A stretch of DNA of 64,000 nt from Ensifer adhaerens (GCF_002940685.1 NZ_PNFP01000015.1:124001-188000); one strand, 5' to 3'. Shown: positions 1-9,433, numbered from the stretch's first letter. Numbers and translations: made by a program. The notes: a model not told the origin generated them from the sequence alone.

Positions 1-149
1 GGCTTGCGAGCAGCAGCACGATCGATCCGGCCGACGCCGATCTCTGGTTCTGCGGCCCGCCACCCCTCAGGGAAGCGATTCTCAAGGGCCTGAAAGATCT
101 TGGCAAACGGCCGAAGCGGGTTGAGTTCGAACAGTTTCAGTTTCGATAG
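1..149 (+). CDS. C-terminal end of an FAD/NAD(P)-binding oxidoreductase (ferric-reductase-like), 5' truncated by window
   Basis: Only the last 48 codons are present, read from base 3 to the TAG at 147-149. The peptide contains DLWFCGPPPLREAILKGL and ends in EQFQFR. A W-F-C-G-P block followed by a short helix and an E..F..R end is how ferredoxin-NADP-reductase-type domains of ferric-reductase/NADPH-oxidase-like membrane proteins finish; the CGP segment lies in the NAD(P)-binding fold. The stop is 47 bp upstream of the multihaem cytochrome gene on the same strand, with no terminator hairpin between, so it may be the first gene of that operon and an electron donor to it. Family assignment from so short a tail is an inference; the membrane portion is outside the window. 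Confidence 0.55.
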   Translation, partial: LASSSTIDPADADLWFCGPPPLREAILKGLKDLGKRPKRVEFEQFQFR

Positions 150-196
150 AGCAGCTTATTTCAGTAGCGATTCTATTGTTTTAGGGAGTAGATTTC

Positions 197-3100
197 ATGC
201 GCGGTCTGCAGAGAAAGCGAGAAGGCGCCTCGTTATTGTCCGGCCTTGGCCGCGGATCCTTGGCCGTTTCATTGACGGCGCTGATCGCCATCTCGCTCTG
301 TCCCTCTGCCGCTTCGGCGCGTGATGCTTTTGCCGAGGATGCCTTCTCCACCTACAAGGCGAATGTCGACAACGGCAAATACATGTTCAACGCTGCGGGC
401 TGCGGCGCCTGCCACGGATCCGGCGACAATACAGAACTGCTCTCCGGCGGCATGCAGATGAACACGGCGATCGGCACCTTCTATGCGCCGAACATTTCGC
501 CGCACGCCAATGGCATCGGCGGCTGGACCAATGCGCAGTTTCTGAACGCCGTGCTGGTCGGTCTCGACCGGGAGGGTAACAACCTCTACCCGGTGATGCC
601 CTACACCTCCTATGGCGGGATGAAGCCGGAGGATGCGCTCGACATCAAGGCCTATATCGAGACGCTGCCGCAGGCGGACGCGGCATCGAAGGAGCATGAG
701 ATCGCTTTCCCCTTCAGCCGGCAGACGACGATTACGCTGTGGAAGCGCAGCCATTTCACGGTCCCGGCCTATCAGCCGCGCAAGGAGACGCAGGCCGAGC
801 GCGGTCGTTATCTGGTGGAGAATGTCGGCGGCTGCGGCGATTGTCACACGCCGCGCACGACCACCTACGGGGTGGACCTGGAGCGTTCCTATGAGGGCGA
901 GAAGGATCTGACCGGTGCGGTCGCGCCTGACATCAGCAAGACGAAGATTGCCGCTCTTGCGTCGCCCGAGGTCTTTACCAGGGGTCTTATCGAGGAGGGT
1001 AAGAAGCTTTCAGGCGCGCCGATCAGCGATCCTGTGATGCGGCGTATCGCCAAGGGGCTAAATGTTCTCTCGGACGACGATCGCCGCGCGATCTATGCCT
1101 TCCTCGCCGATCGCGAGGTGAAGGCGCCGGCGCCGGTGGCGCAGTCGGTCACCGCCGTCTGCAAGGAGAATACCGCGACCGAAGCGCTGGGTGGCGGCAA
1201 TGCGGCGCTGGCGCAGCAGGCCGACGCCTTCATCGGCAGATATTGCCGTAACTGTCACGGGCCGGGTGAAAGCTCGCAAGGAAGCTATCCGGCCGGTGAC
1301 CTCGCATCGATTGCAGCCGACGCCAATTTTGTCGTTCCCGGGGACGCCGCGAAATCCCGCCTCTACACGACCGTCGTCAGCGGTCGCATGCCGCTCGGCA
1401 AGCGTCCGTCCGCCGACGAGATCAAGGTGTTGGAGGATTGGATCACGGCGCTGAACGAAGAGAGCCTGCCGCAAACGGCCGCTGCCAAACCGGACCGGGC
1501 ACGGCCGATACTGACCTATGACCAGTTCGTCGCGGCGGCGCTCAAGGACATAGGGACGGTCAGCGCACTCGACCGGCCGTTCATGCGCTACTTCTCCTAT
1601 CGCGACCAGTACAACGGCATGATGGGCTGCGAGGATGACCAGACCTTCATGAAACGCATGGACGTGCTTGCCGGCGGCTTCAAGAAGCTTCTGAATTCGC
1701 TGTCCTACGGGCCAGAACTGGTCCTGCCGACGGAGGTCGACGGCACCAACGGCTTGCTGGTACGGGTCGATCTGCGCGAATTGCAATGGGACGCGGCGGA
1801 CTACGATTTCCTGATCAGGCGCTATTTCTATGGCGCCGATCCCGAGAGCGACGCGTCGCTTTCCGCACTCTCGAAGGAAACAGCGACGCAGTTGCCGATC
1901 ATGCGGGTCGACTGGTTCATGAGCAACGGTGCACGACCGGAGATCTACAACCGGCTGATGCGGCTACCAACCGAGATCGGCGAACTGGAAAGGCGCTTCA
2001 ACATCGACGTGGCCGACAACATACGCCGCCGCAACGTGCTGCGCGCCGGTTTCGCCGACGGCTCCTCCGGTGTTTCCGATCACAACCGCATGCTGGAGCG
2101 GCATGACATGCCCTTCGGCGGATACTACTGGAAGTCCTATGATTTCGGCGGCGACGTCGGCAAGCAGGTGCTGAAGCGCTTCCCGCACGGACCCAAGGAG
2201 CTGGCCCCGCTCGCCGCAGGACTTATGCCTTTCGAACACGACGGCGGCGAGATGATCTTCTCGCTGCCGAACGGCCTGCAGGGCTATTACCTCTCGACAT
2301 CCGCTGGCAAGCAGCTTGATGTCGGGCCGACGACGATCGTGTCGTTCCGCAAGCGTCCGATCGGCAAGGGGGTCGAGATCATCAATGCGCGTTCCTGCGT
2401 CGACTGCCACGCCGACGGCATCCTTTCGAAGCGCGACCAGTTGCGCGAGCAGATCGAGACATCGACGCTGTTCAGCAAGGACCAGCAGGACGTGCTGCTC
2501 GCCATGTATGTGAAGCAGGAGGAGCTGGACGAAGCCTATCGCAAGGACCGCGAGCGCTTCGTCAACGCGCTGGACGCGCTCGGGGTGACAGAGCCGACGC
2601 CTGATGGCGGCCTGCAGAGCAGGCACGCGCCGGGCGAGGCGGAGATCATCACCTATTTTGCCGACAAATACGAAGACGAGCTCGATTTCGACGCCCTGGC
2701 GGCCGAGTTCGACATGACGCCGAAGCAGTTTTCGGAAGCGATCAGGCGGGTGACGGACAGCGATGTCCTGCGCCTCGGGCTCGACTGGGTAACGACGCTG
2801 GAGGCGGGGGGAACCATTCCGCGCAACGAGGTCGAGCAGCAATATGCATTGCTGCTGGAGCCGCTCAGCCAACGCCGTCCGCTCGATACGGCGGCGCTGA
2901 TCGTCGCCGGTGCCGAGCCGGACGACGCAAAGCCGCAGTCGATCGCAGCTGCTGTTCCCGACTATCGCAAGCAGGATGCAGATTCTGGCAGCAAGCTCGC
3001 GCTGGTGCTGAACGTGAAGTCGACGACGGCAAAGGTCGGCGACGAGCTTTCCTTCGAACTCAGCGCCAACCAGGCCTGCGAGCTGCAGATCCTCTATATC

Positions 3101-3421
3101 GAGGAGAACGGCAACGTCGAGGTCATTCCGGATGTGATGATCGGCAACACGACATTGCAGCCGGGCGAACATCGTATGATCCCGCAGCCGGGGACGGGCA
3201 CGCTTGCCTTCGATACACCGGCGCCGGCCGAAACCATGCTGGCCTTCTGCCGGGCCGGCGGACTTGGCGATCAGAAGCTCACGGTGGAGAAGGCACGTGA
3301 ATATGTCGCGAAGTCGCGGTTGCCGCCGACACGGGGGCTGGCGATCAATCTGGCCAAGCGGGCGCAAGGCGATGGCGGCGCCAGCAGCGTTCAGATGGTG
3401 ACGTTCGAGATCACGGAATGA
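197..3421 (+). CDS. Exported multihaem c-type cytochrome with DUF4384-like C-terminal domain
   Basis: The 1074-residue protein starts with a Sec signal peptide (charged MRGLQRKR, hydrophobic stretch, probable cut near residue 42 after AASA). Four CxxCH haem-binding motifs are visible: C69-GA-C72-H73, C213-GD-C216-H217, C350-RN-C353-H354 and C734-VD-C737-H738. The first three fit ordinary cytochrome c domains. The fourth is embedded in a long domain (about 450-860) that I cannot name; it contains GGYYWKSYDF and FSLPNGLQGYYL and ends in the ARSCVDCHADG haem site. Residues 930-1030 resemble DUF4384, a domain often attached to bacterial caspases. A GGGAG-type ribosome site lies at about 182-187. 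The OmpA-like and caspase genes follow immediately, so it is likely the redox component of a periplasmic complex. Substrate and partners are unknown. Confidence 0.85.
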   Translation: MRGLQRKREGASLLSGLGRGSLAVSLTALIAISLCPSAASARDAFAEDAFSTYKANVDNGKYMFNAAGCGACHGSGDNTELLSGGMQMNTAIGTFYAPNISPHANGIGGWTNAQFLNAVLVGLDREGNNLYPVMPYTSYGGMKPEDALDIKAYIETLPQADAASKEHEIAFPFSRQTTITLWKRSHFTVPAYQPRKETQAERGRYLVENVGGCGDCHTPRTTTYGVDLERSYEGEKDLTGAVAPDISKTKIAALASPEVFTRGLIEEGKKLSGAPISDPVMRRIAKGLNVLSDDDRRAIYAFLADREVKAPAPVAQSVTAVCKENTATEALGGGNAALAQQADAFIGRYCRNCHGPGESSQGSYPAGDLASIAADANFVVPGDAAKSRLYTTVVSGRMPLGKRPSADEIKVLEDWITALNEESLPQTAAAKPDRARPILTYDQFVAAALKDIGTVSALDRPFMRYFSYRDQYNGMMGCEDDQTFMKRMDVLAGGFKKLLNSLSYGPELVLPTEVDGTNGLLVRVDLRELQWDAADYDFLIRRYFYGADPESDASLSALSKETATQLPIMRVDWFMSNGARPEIYNRLMRLPTEIGELERRFNIDVADNIRRRNVLRAGFADGSSGVSDHNRMLERHDMPFGGYYWKSYDFGGDVGKQVLKRFPHGPKELAPLAAGLMPFEHDGGEMIFSLPNGLQGYYLSTSAGKQLDVGPTTIVSFRKRPIGKGVEIINARSCVDCHADGILSKRDQLREQIETSTLFSKDQQDVLLAMYVKQEELDEAYRKDRERFVNALDALGVTEPTPDGGLQSRHAPGEAEIITYFADKYEDELDFDALAAEFDMTPKQFSEAIRRVTDSDVLRLGLDWVTTLEAGGTIPRNEVEQQYALLLEPLSQRRPLDTAALIVAGAEPDDAKPQSIAAAVPDYRKQDADSGSKLALVLNVKSTTAKVGDELSFELSANQACELQILYIEENGNVEVIPDVMIGNTTLQPGEHRMIPQPGTGTLAFDTPAPAETMLAFCRAGGLGDQKLTVEKAREYVAKSRLPPTRGLAINLAKRAQGDGGASSVQMVTFEITE

Positions 3422-3431
3422 TGGGCAAGCC

Positions 3432-4334
3432 ATGGCAACGGTGATGAAGCCCCTCATACTCGCCTCGCTGTTGGCGCTCCCTGTGGCCCTGCCGGCGACG
3501 GCCTGCGACGCCGTTCGCCAGGCGTCCGAAGCGCTGAACAGCGGCGACAAAACGACGGCGCGCGCGGCGGCCGGTCCCGACCGGACGGCTGGGTGCTCCG
3601 CTGCCGAAATCGCGCTGACCCGTCGCGTCGCGGCGCTTGCGACCTTCAACCGCGTGGTGGCGGCCGTGGGGCAGGGCGCCAAGCTTGAGAGCTTCGAAAC
3701 AGAACTCACGTCTGCCAGCCGCGATGCCGGCGGCCCCTGGCAGATCCTCGATGCGCTCGGCGACATCAACCGCGAGCGCAAGGACTATGATGCGGCAGGG
3801 ACCTTTTATCAGCAGGCACTGGAGGATGCGGCCAACGAAGAGCTGACGCCCGATTGGATGGCGCCGGATAGGGCGTATATCGAGCGGCTGGACCGGTTGG
3901 CTTCGGAAATGCGGCTCGCTGCGAGCAAGCCCGTCAAGCTTGCCACACGCGGTGCCTGCAGGTTCTCCTATCGCGGTGTTGCGATCCGGAAGAAGGCGAC
4001 GCCGGTGCGTTACGTCTTCGGCACCGCCGAGTTTACGCCCGAAGGCCTAGAGTCGGCCAAGGATCTGTTCGAGTGCCTGAAATCGGCAAAGCCGGCGGCG
4101 ATTACGCTGATCGGCCATACGGACCCGGTCGGCACCCCTGAGGCAAACATGGCGCTCTCCGTCGCCCGCGCAGAGGCCTTGGCGCAGTATCTCGTCGATG
4201 CCGGCTACCCCGGCAGCTGGAGCGTGGTTGGCAAGGGCGAGGAGGAGCCGTTCAAACCGGATGACCCGAGCGCCTATAGCGAGGAGATGCTGCACCAGCT
4301 CGACCGGCGCGTGGAAGTGGACGTGGGGAAATGA
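3432..4334 (+). CDS. OmpA-family peptidoglycan-associated protein with TPR-like N-terminal part
   Basis: This 300-residue exported protein has a short signal peptide (MKPLILASLLALPVALPATA within the first 25 residues; the ATG at 3444 would give a tidier start). A TPR-like helix pair (DYDAAGTFYQQALEDA, about 115-135) is followed by an OmpA C-terminal domain at about 175-300. The GHTDPVG loop carries D231 and the ALSVARAEAL helix carries R246, the Asp/Arg pair that binds diaminopimelate of peptidoglycan in this family. It begins 10 bp after the cytochrome gene and its stop overlaps the first caspase start (ATGA), so it is probably translationally coupled and may anchor the complex to the cell wall. 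The N-terminal Cys after TATA is not a good lipobox. Confidence 0.85.
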   Translation: MATVMKPLILASLLALPVALPATACDAVRQASEALNSGDKTTARAAAGPDRTAGCSAAEIALTRRVAALATFNRVVAAVGQGAKLESFETELTSASRDAGGPWQILDALGDINRERKDYDAAGTFYQQALEDAANEELTPDWMAPDRAYIERLDRLASEMRLAASKPVKLATRGACRFSYRGVAIRKKATPVRYVFGTAEFTPEGLESAKDLFECLKSAKPAAITLIGHTDPVGTPEANMALSVARAEALAQYLVDAGYPGSWSVVGKGEEEPFKPDDPSAYSEEMLHQLDRRVEVDVGK

Positions 4335-5884
4335 CGGTCACGCGCAAGATCCTTCTGGCCACAGCCTTGCTGGCCTTGCCCGCAGCCTCGGCAATGGCTG
4401 CGACCTCGGCGCTGGTCGTCGGCGTCGATACCTATCCGCATGAAGTAAGCCTCGATGGCGCCGTCCGCGACGCGCGCGACGTCACGCAGGCGCTGAAGGC
4501 GGCTGATGTCGGCCCGATCCGCCAGTTCATCAATGACCAGGCGACCAAGGAGGCGATCCGCACGGCCTGGGTGGAACTCGTGACGGCTGCAGCTCGCGGC
4601 GACACGATCCTCTTCACCTATGCCGGCCATGGCGCGCAGATGCCGGAACTGGTCGCCGGCAGCGAGGAGGACGGGCTTGACGAATTCCTGGAACTGCCGG
4701 GCTTCGACCGGGCTCGCCTGGAGCAGACGGCAGGCGAAGTCATCATCGACAACGAACTCAGCGCCTGGTTTGCCGAAGCCGAGGCCAAGGGCATTCATGT
4801 GCTGTTTGTCTCCGACAGTTGCTATTCCGGCGGTATGAACCGATCCATATCCGGAAAGACGCGGCTGGCGCCGATGGTTCGCGCCAAGGTGCCGCCGCCG
4901 TCCAAGGAGGCGCTTTCCGGCGCCAAGGTGAGGGATGTGGAGCTGTCGCAGGTGACGATCCTCGCGGCGTCGCTCGAAAGCCAGCCGACGCCTGAGGTGG
5001 TAATCGGCGGCGAGCCGCGTGGCGCACTGAGTTGGAGTTTTGCCCGCGCGCTTGAAGGCGCAGCCGATCTGGATGGCGACGGGCGGATTTCCCGGGTCGA
5101 ACTCGAGGATTACGTTTTCTCCAACGTCAAACTGCAGTCGGAAGCCTTGCAGATACCGAACTTCACGCCGCAACTGCCGCGATCCGACAAAGAGATCGTG
5201 CTGTCCCTGCCGCGCAGCGCCAAGGTCGGCAGCGCGGGAACGGCGGGCGCGACGATGTCCGGACTGACGTCGCCGCGCGATCTCGGATGGACGGGCAAAC
5301 TGCCGTTGAGCGTCGTCGGTGAAAGGCCTGATCTTGCCAATGTCGGTGGCGATGGCGTGCCATACCGGTGGGAGGAGGCGTCCGGTGTATTCTATACGCC
5401 GAACGGTGATGTCGCCGGCGAGCACGTTGCGCCGGATATGGTGCAGCGCGTCGTCGACAAGTTCATCCTCGTCGATTTCCTGAAGGCGATGGCAGCACAG
5501 AGCCCCGGAACGGTTTCGCTGAAGCCTTTCAAGGATATCTACCTTGCCGGCGATCGGCTGACATTCGAGGCCGATCAGGGCCGCTACGCAAACATGCTGG
5601 TTTTCAACCTGGCAAACACCGGCGAGGCGCAGCTTCTCGACGTGCAGACTGCCGGAAGCGACAGCCACACCTTCAGGCTTCAGGGGCTGGAGGTGGTGAA
5701 GCCATTCGGCGCCGATCACCTCGTGGTGATATCGACCGACGCGCCGATCGATGCGATCGCCGCTGCCTTCTCCAACTCCAGCCTCGATTCAGCATCGCTG
5801 CTGCGGCTGCTGGAAACCCGGTTGGAGGGCAGCGAAAGTACGATCGCGATCCAGCCACTGTACACGAGGGATCAGGGTCAATGA
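4331..5884 (+). CDS. Exported caspase-family (peptidase C14) protein with intact His/Cys dyad and EF-hand loop
   Basis: 517 residues. A signal peptide (cut near residue 23, SAMAA) precedes a caspase-like fold starting at TSALVVGVDTYP. The catalytic pair is present: H100 in FTYAGHGAQ and C164 in VSDSCYSGG, with the Asp two residues before Cys typical of metacaspase-like enzymes that cut after basic residues. Residues D246-E257 (DLDGDGRISRVE) match the 12-residue EF-hand calcium loop exactly, with Ile at position 8 and Glu at 12. The C-terminal part (about 395-490, GDRLTFEADQGRYANMLVFN) resembles DUF4384. It overlaps both neighbours by ATGA. Substrate is unknown; the next gene, a dyad-defective paralogue, is an obvious partner. 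A periplasmic location follows from the signal peptide and is inferred. Confidence 0.88.
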   Translation: MTVTRKILLATALLALPAASAMAATSALVVGVDTYPHEVSLDGAVRDARDVTQALKAADVGPIRQFINDQATKEAIRTAWVELVTAAARGDTILFTYAGHGAQMPELVAGSEEDGLDEFLELPGFDRARLEQTAGEVIIDNELSAWFAEAEAKGIHVLFVSDSCYSGGMNRSISGKTRLAPMVRAKVPPPSKEALSGAKVRDVELSQVTILAASLESQPTPEVVIGGEPRGALSWSFARALEGAADLDGDGRISRVELEDYVFSNVKLQSEALQIPNFTPQLPRSDKEIVLSLPRSAKVGSAGTAGATMSGLTSPRDLGWTGKLPLSVVGERPDLANVGGDGVPYRWEEASGVFYTPNGDVAGEHVAPDMVQRVVDKFILVDFLKAMAAQSPGTVSLKPFKDIYLAGDRLTFEADQGRYANMLVFNLANTGEAQLLDVQTAGSDSHTFRLQGLEVVKPFGADHLVVISTDAPIDAIAAAFSNSSLDSASLLRLLETRLEGSESTIAIQPLYTRDQGQ

Positions 5885-7404
5885 CCAGGTGCTGCGACAG
5901 GTGGATTTCGGGGCTGATCGCGCTTGTCTGCGTGATGACGCTTGCCGCTCCGGTCTTGGCGGCTGACCGGGCGCTGCTCATCGGGATCGGGCGCTTCGAG
6001 AACTTGCCGGCAAGGTTCGCGCTGAATGGTCCACCGAATGATCTTCGGGCAATGCAGGCGCTCCTGACGGAGCGGTTCGGTTTCGATGCCTCGTCGATCC
6101 GCGTCTTGCAGGATGAACAGGCGACGCGCGCGGAGATACTTGCATCGATGAACACCTGGCTCGTCGATGAGACCGAGCCGGGCGATCGCGTCTATCTCTA
6201 TTTCTCGGGCCGTGGCCTGCAAGTGAAAGATGCGGACGGCGACGAGGAGGACGGACTGGACGAGGCGTTGGCGCCGTTCGATATCGGTGAAGGCGAAAGC
6301 GAGTGGCAAGGAGCGATCCTCGACGACGAAATCGACCGGACACTCGAGCGCCTGAAGGGGCGGGCCGTTACGGTGGTGATCGATGCCTGCCATTCCGATA
6401 CGATCTCGCACCCGCGCGCCGGAGATAGCGCAGCGGGCGCCGAAGGCGCGCGTTTCCTGCCGCGCCCCGGCGCCAAGCCGGTCGAGCGAACCCTGACCCG
6501 TGGCCTTAGAATTGACCTTGCGGTCATCGACAAGCCGCAGCTGCTGGACACCGGAGTGACCGCCTGGAGTGCGGCCGCGCCCCAACAGGTGGCCTGGGAC
6601 GACATGCGGCATCCCGCGCCCGAGCGGCATGGCGTGTTCACGTCCGCTTTCATTGCCGGTCAGATGGACAGTGTTGCGGACGGCAACGGCAACGGGCTGA
6701 CGAGCAACGCCGAACTGCTCGAGTTCGTGAAGGCGCAATCGAACGCATACTGCGCGTCGCAGCAGACGTGCGGCAACCTCGATCCTCAACTGGAGACCAA
6801 GGCGCAAACGCTGGGCGACAGCGTCGTGGCGCCGGACGGGGCCGGCGGCAACGGGCCGGGCACCTACCAGCAGGCGAACGGCGAAAGCGTGGCCCACCCG
6901 GTCTATCAGGATGCCAATGCGGTCTACGCCGTCAGCGACATCGTCGGCAAGGCCGAGACCGGCGACGTCGACATTGCCCTTGATCGTCCGACGACGATGA
7001 GGGCCGGTGACGTTTTCAAGCTGACCGTCATCAGCCGAACCGGGGGCGACCTGCTGCTTTTCGATGTCGACGCCAAAGGAAAGGCGACGCAGATTTTTCC
7101 GAACGAATTCGCGCGGACGATTACGCCCCTTGCACCGGACGTGCCGCTGACGCTGCCGGACGACTATTACGGTTTCGATTTCGAGGCTTCGGGCGAGGGG
7201 GAAAACGTCTTCGTCGCGCTTGTCGTCAGTGACGCCGTCGATCTGAACGAGGTTGCGCCACGGGAGCGCGGGCTCAAGGTCGAGCTGAACGCGCGGGAAA
7301 CCCTGGGCGAGGTCGTGGCGCGGCTGCAGAAAACCTGGGCGGATGATCTCGACCGGCGCGGCATCCGCTGGTCCGTTGGCACGTTGCGCTACCGTGTGGA
7401 GTAG
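5881..7404 (+). CDS. Exported caspase-like protein with catalytic His replaced by Arg (probable pseudoprotease)
   Basis: 507 residues. A signal peptide (to about residue 28, APVLAA) is followed by a caspase fold beginning DRALLIGIGRFENLP. At the expected YFSGHG site the protein reads YFSGRGLQ: R111 is encoded by CGT at 6211-6213, one base from the His codon CAT. The Cys is kept (C170 in VVIDACHSDT), but the usual Gly after CHS is Asp173. The DADGDEEDGLDEAL stretch, typical of bacterial caspases, is present. A degenerate EF-hand-like loop (DGNGNGLTSNAE) spans 267-278, and the C-terminus (about 360-460) looks DUF4384-like. It overlaps the active paralogue by ATGA and is the last gene before the terminator. 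A regulatory or scaffolding role is inferred; the alternative is a non-canonical dyad. Confidence 0.85.
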   Translation: MTRCCDRWISGLIALVCVMTLAAPVLAADRALLIGIGRFENLPARFALNGPPNDLRAMQALLTERFGFDASSIRVLQDEQATRAEILASMNTWLVDETEPGDRVYLYFSGRGLQVKDADGDEEDGLDEALAPFDIGEGESEWQGAILDDEIDRTLERLKGRAVTVVIDACHSDTISHPRAGDSAAGAEGARFLPRPGAKPVERTLTRGLRIDLAVIDKPQLLDTGVTAWSAAAPQQVAWDDMRHPAPERHGVFTSAFIAGQMDSVADGNGNGLTSNAELLEFVKAQSNAYCASQQTCGNLDPQLETKAQTLGDSVVAPDGAGGNGPGTYQQANGESVAHPVYQDANAVYAVSDIVGKAETGDVDIALDRPTTMRAGDVFKLTVISRTGGDLLLFDVDAKGKATQIFPNEFARTITPLAPDVPLTLPDDYYGFDFEASGEGENVFVALVVSDAVDLNEVAPRERGLKVELNARETLGEVVARLQKTWADDLDRRGIRWSVGTLRYRVE

Positions 7405-7430
7405 GGTGGGCGTGCGATCTCCCAACTGAA

Positions 7431-7456
7431 AAAGCCCGCCTGGATGGGCGGGCTTT
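7431..7456. terminator. Bidirectional rho-independent terminator between caspase operon and aapP
   Basis: A perfect 10-bp stem (AAAGCCCGCC / GGCGGGCTTT) with a 6-base loop is flanked by an A-run on the left and T-rich sequence on the right. It lies 26 bp after the second caspase stop and 21 bp after the leftward aapP stop, so it can end both convergent operons. Confidence 0.85.
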
Positions 7457-7477
7457 CTTGTGAGGCTCTTGCCGATC

Positions 7478-8254
<777 letters not shown>

Positions 8255-8271
8255 GCGATCCTCCCCTCATT

Positions 8272-9429
8272 TTATCGTTTATGGGCCGTGTCGAGCACGC
8301 GTTCCATGAAACCTGAATAGCGCGACATACCAAAGCAGAAAAGCCAGAATATGAAGCCAGCGAAAATTAGGCCGGAGATCGGCGTGACCGAAGAGGCCCA
8401 GTTGGCGTCGGTGAAGTTGAAGCGGACGATGCCGAGCAGGTCGAACATGCCGATGATCGACACCAGCGACGTGTCCTTGAAGAGACCGATGAAGGTGTTG
8501 ACGATGCCGGGGATCACCAGCTTCAGCGCCTGCGGCAGCACGATGAGGTTCATCTTCTGCCAGAAGCTGAGACCGAGCGAATCCGCGCCTTCATACTGCC
8601 CCTTCGGGATCGCCTGCAGGCCGCCGCGCACCACTTCCGCCATATAGGCGGAGGCAAAGAGCGAGACGCCGATCAGTGCGCGCAGGAATTTGTCGAAGGT
8701 GACGCCCTGCGGCAGGAACAGGGGCAACATGACGCTCGCCATGAAGAGCACGGTGATCAGCGGGATGCCGCGCACCAGTTCGATGAAGGCGGTGCAGAGC
8801 ATCTTGATCACAGGCATGTGCGATCGCCGCCCCAGGGCCAGAAGGATGCCGAGCGGCAAGGACACGGCGATGCCGACGAACGAGAGGATGAGCGTCACCA
8901 TCAGGCCGCCCCAGAGCGGCGTTTCGACGAAGGTCAGCCCGAACCAGCCGCCGGGAAGCAGGATCAGGGAGATGATCGGCAGCACGGCGAAAAGCAGGAT
9001 GGCGTTGATGCCCTTGAATGGCGCCTTCGGGATCAACATCGGAACGAGGAAAAGCACGAAGAGGATACCGACCAGCGTCGGCCTCCAGCGCTCGTCGAGC
9101 GGGTAACGCCCGTAGGCGAACTGGTCGAGTTTTGCGTTGACGAAGGCCCAGCACGCACCGCTCCAGCCATCCGGCTGCGAGCCTCCCTGCGCAACCGTGG
9201 CGCAAACGCCGCGGCCGCCGCCGGTCCAGGCGGCGTCGATGAAGAGCCATTGGATCGCCGGGGGCACGAACCACGCAAGCGCAAGCAGGCTGACGATGGT
9301 AAGCACCGCATCCTTTGGCGTCGCGAACAGGTTTTCGCGCAGCCAATGGACGACGCCACCCTCCGCGACCGGCGGGGCGGACCCCTCGATCATCGAGGCA
9401 CGAACGAAAGTTCCCTGGTGTGTGTTCAT
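8272..9429 (-). CDS. aapM: General L-amino acid ABC transporter, permease AapM
   Basis: The 385-residue inner-membrane permease of the His/Glu/Gln/Arg/opine family has several hydrophobic segments. The permease EAA-type loop falls in the region reading [24 protein letters not shown] near the C-terminus. I start it at MNTHQGTFV; an in-frame start 33 bp upstream exists but would overlap aapQ. The N-terminal membrane segments are separated from the permease core by a long periplasmic insert containing several Trp and Cys residues, as in other Aap/BztC-type permeases. It starts 4 bp after the aapQ stop and pairs with AapQ to form the translocation channel. Confidence 0.94.
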   Translation of the reverse strand: MNTHQGTFVRASMIEGSAPPVAEGGVVHWLRENLFATPKDAVLTIVSLLALAWFVPPAIQWLFIDAAWTGGGRGVCATVAQGGSQPDGWSGACWAFVNAKLDQFAYGRYPLDERWRPTLVGILFVLFLVPMLIPKAPFKGINAILLFAVLPIISLILLPGGWFGLTFVETPLWGGLMVTLILSFVGIAVSLPLGILLALGRRSHMPVIKMLCTAFIELVRGIPLITVLFMASVMLPLFLPQGVTFDKFLRALIGVSLFASAYMAEVVRGGLQAIPKGQYEGADSLGLSFWQKMNLIVLPQALKLVIPGIVNTFIGLFKDTSLVSIIGMFDLLGIVRFNFTDANWASSVTPISGLIFAGFIFWLFCFGMSRYSGFMERVLDTAHKR

Positions 9430-9433
9430 TGTC

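Noticed and set aside
100-324. A 74-codon frame overlapping the cytochrome start
   Set aside because: Overlaps the reductase tail and cytochrome signal peptide in another frame, with Arg/Ser-rich shadow composition.
1964-3781. A 605-codon minus-strand open frame opposite the cytochrome and OmpA genes
   Set aside because: Spans the junction of two well-supported genes on the other strand and shows no recognisable feature.
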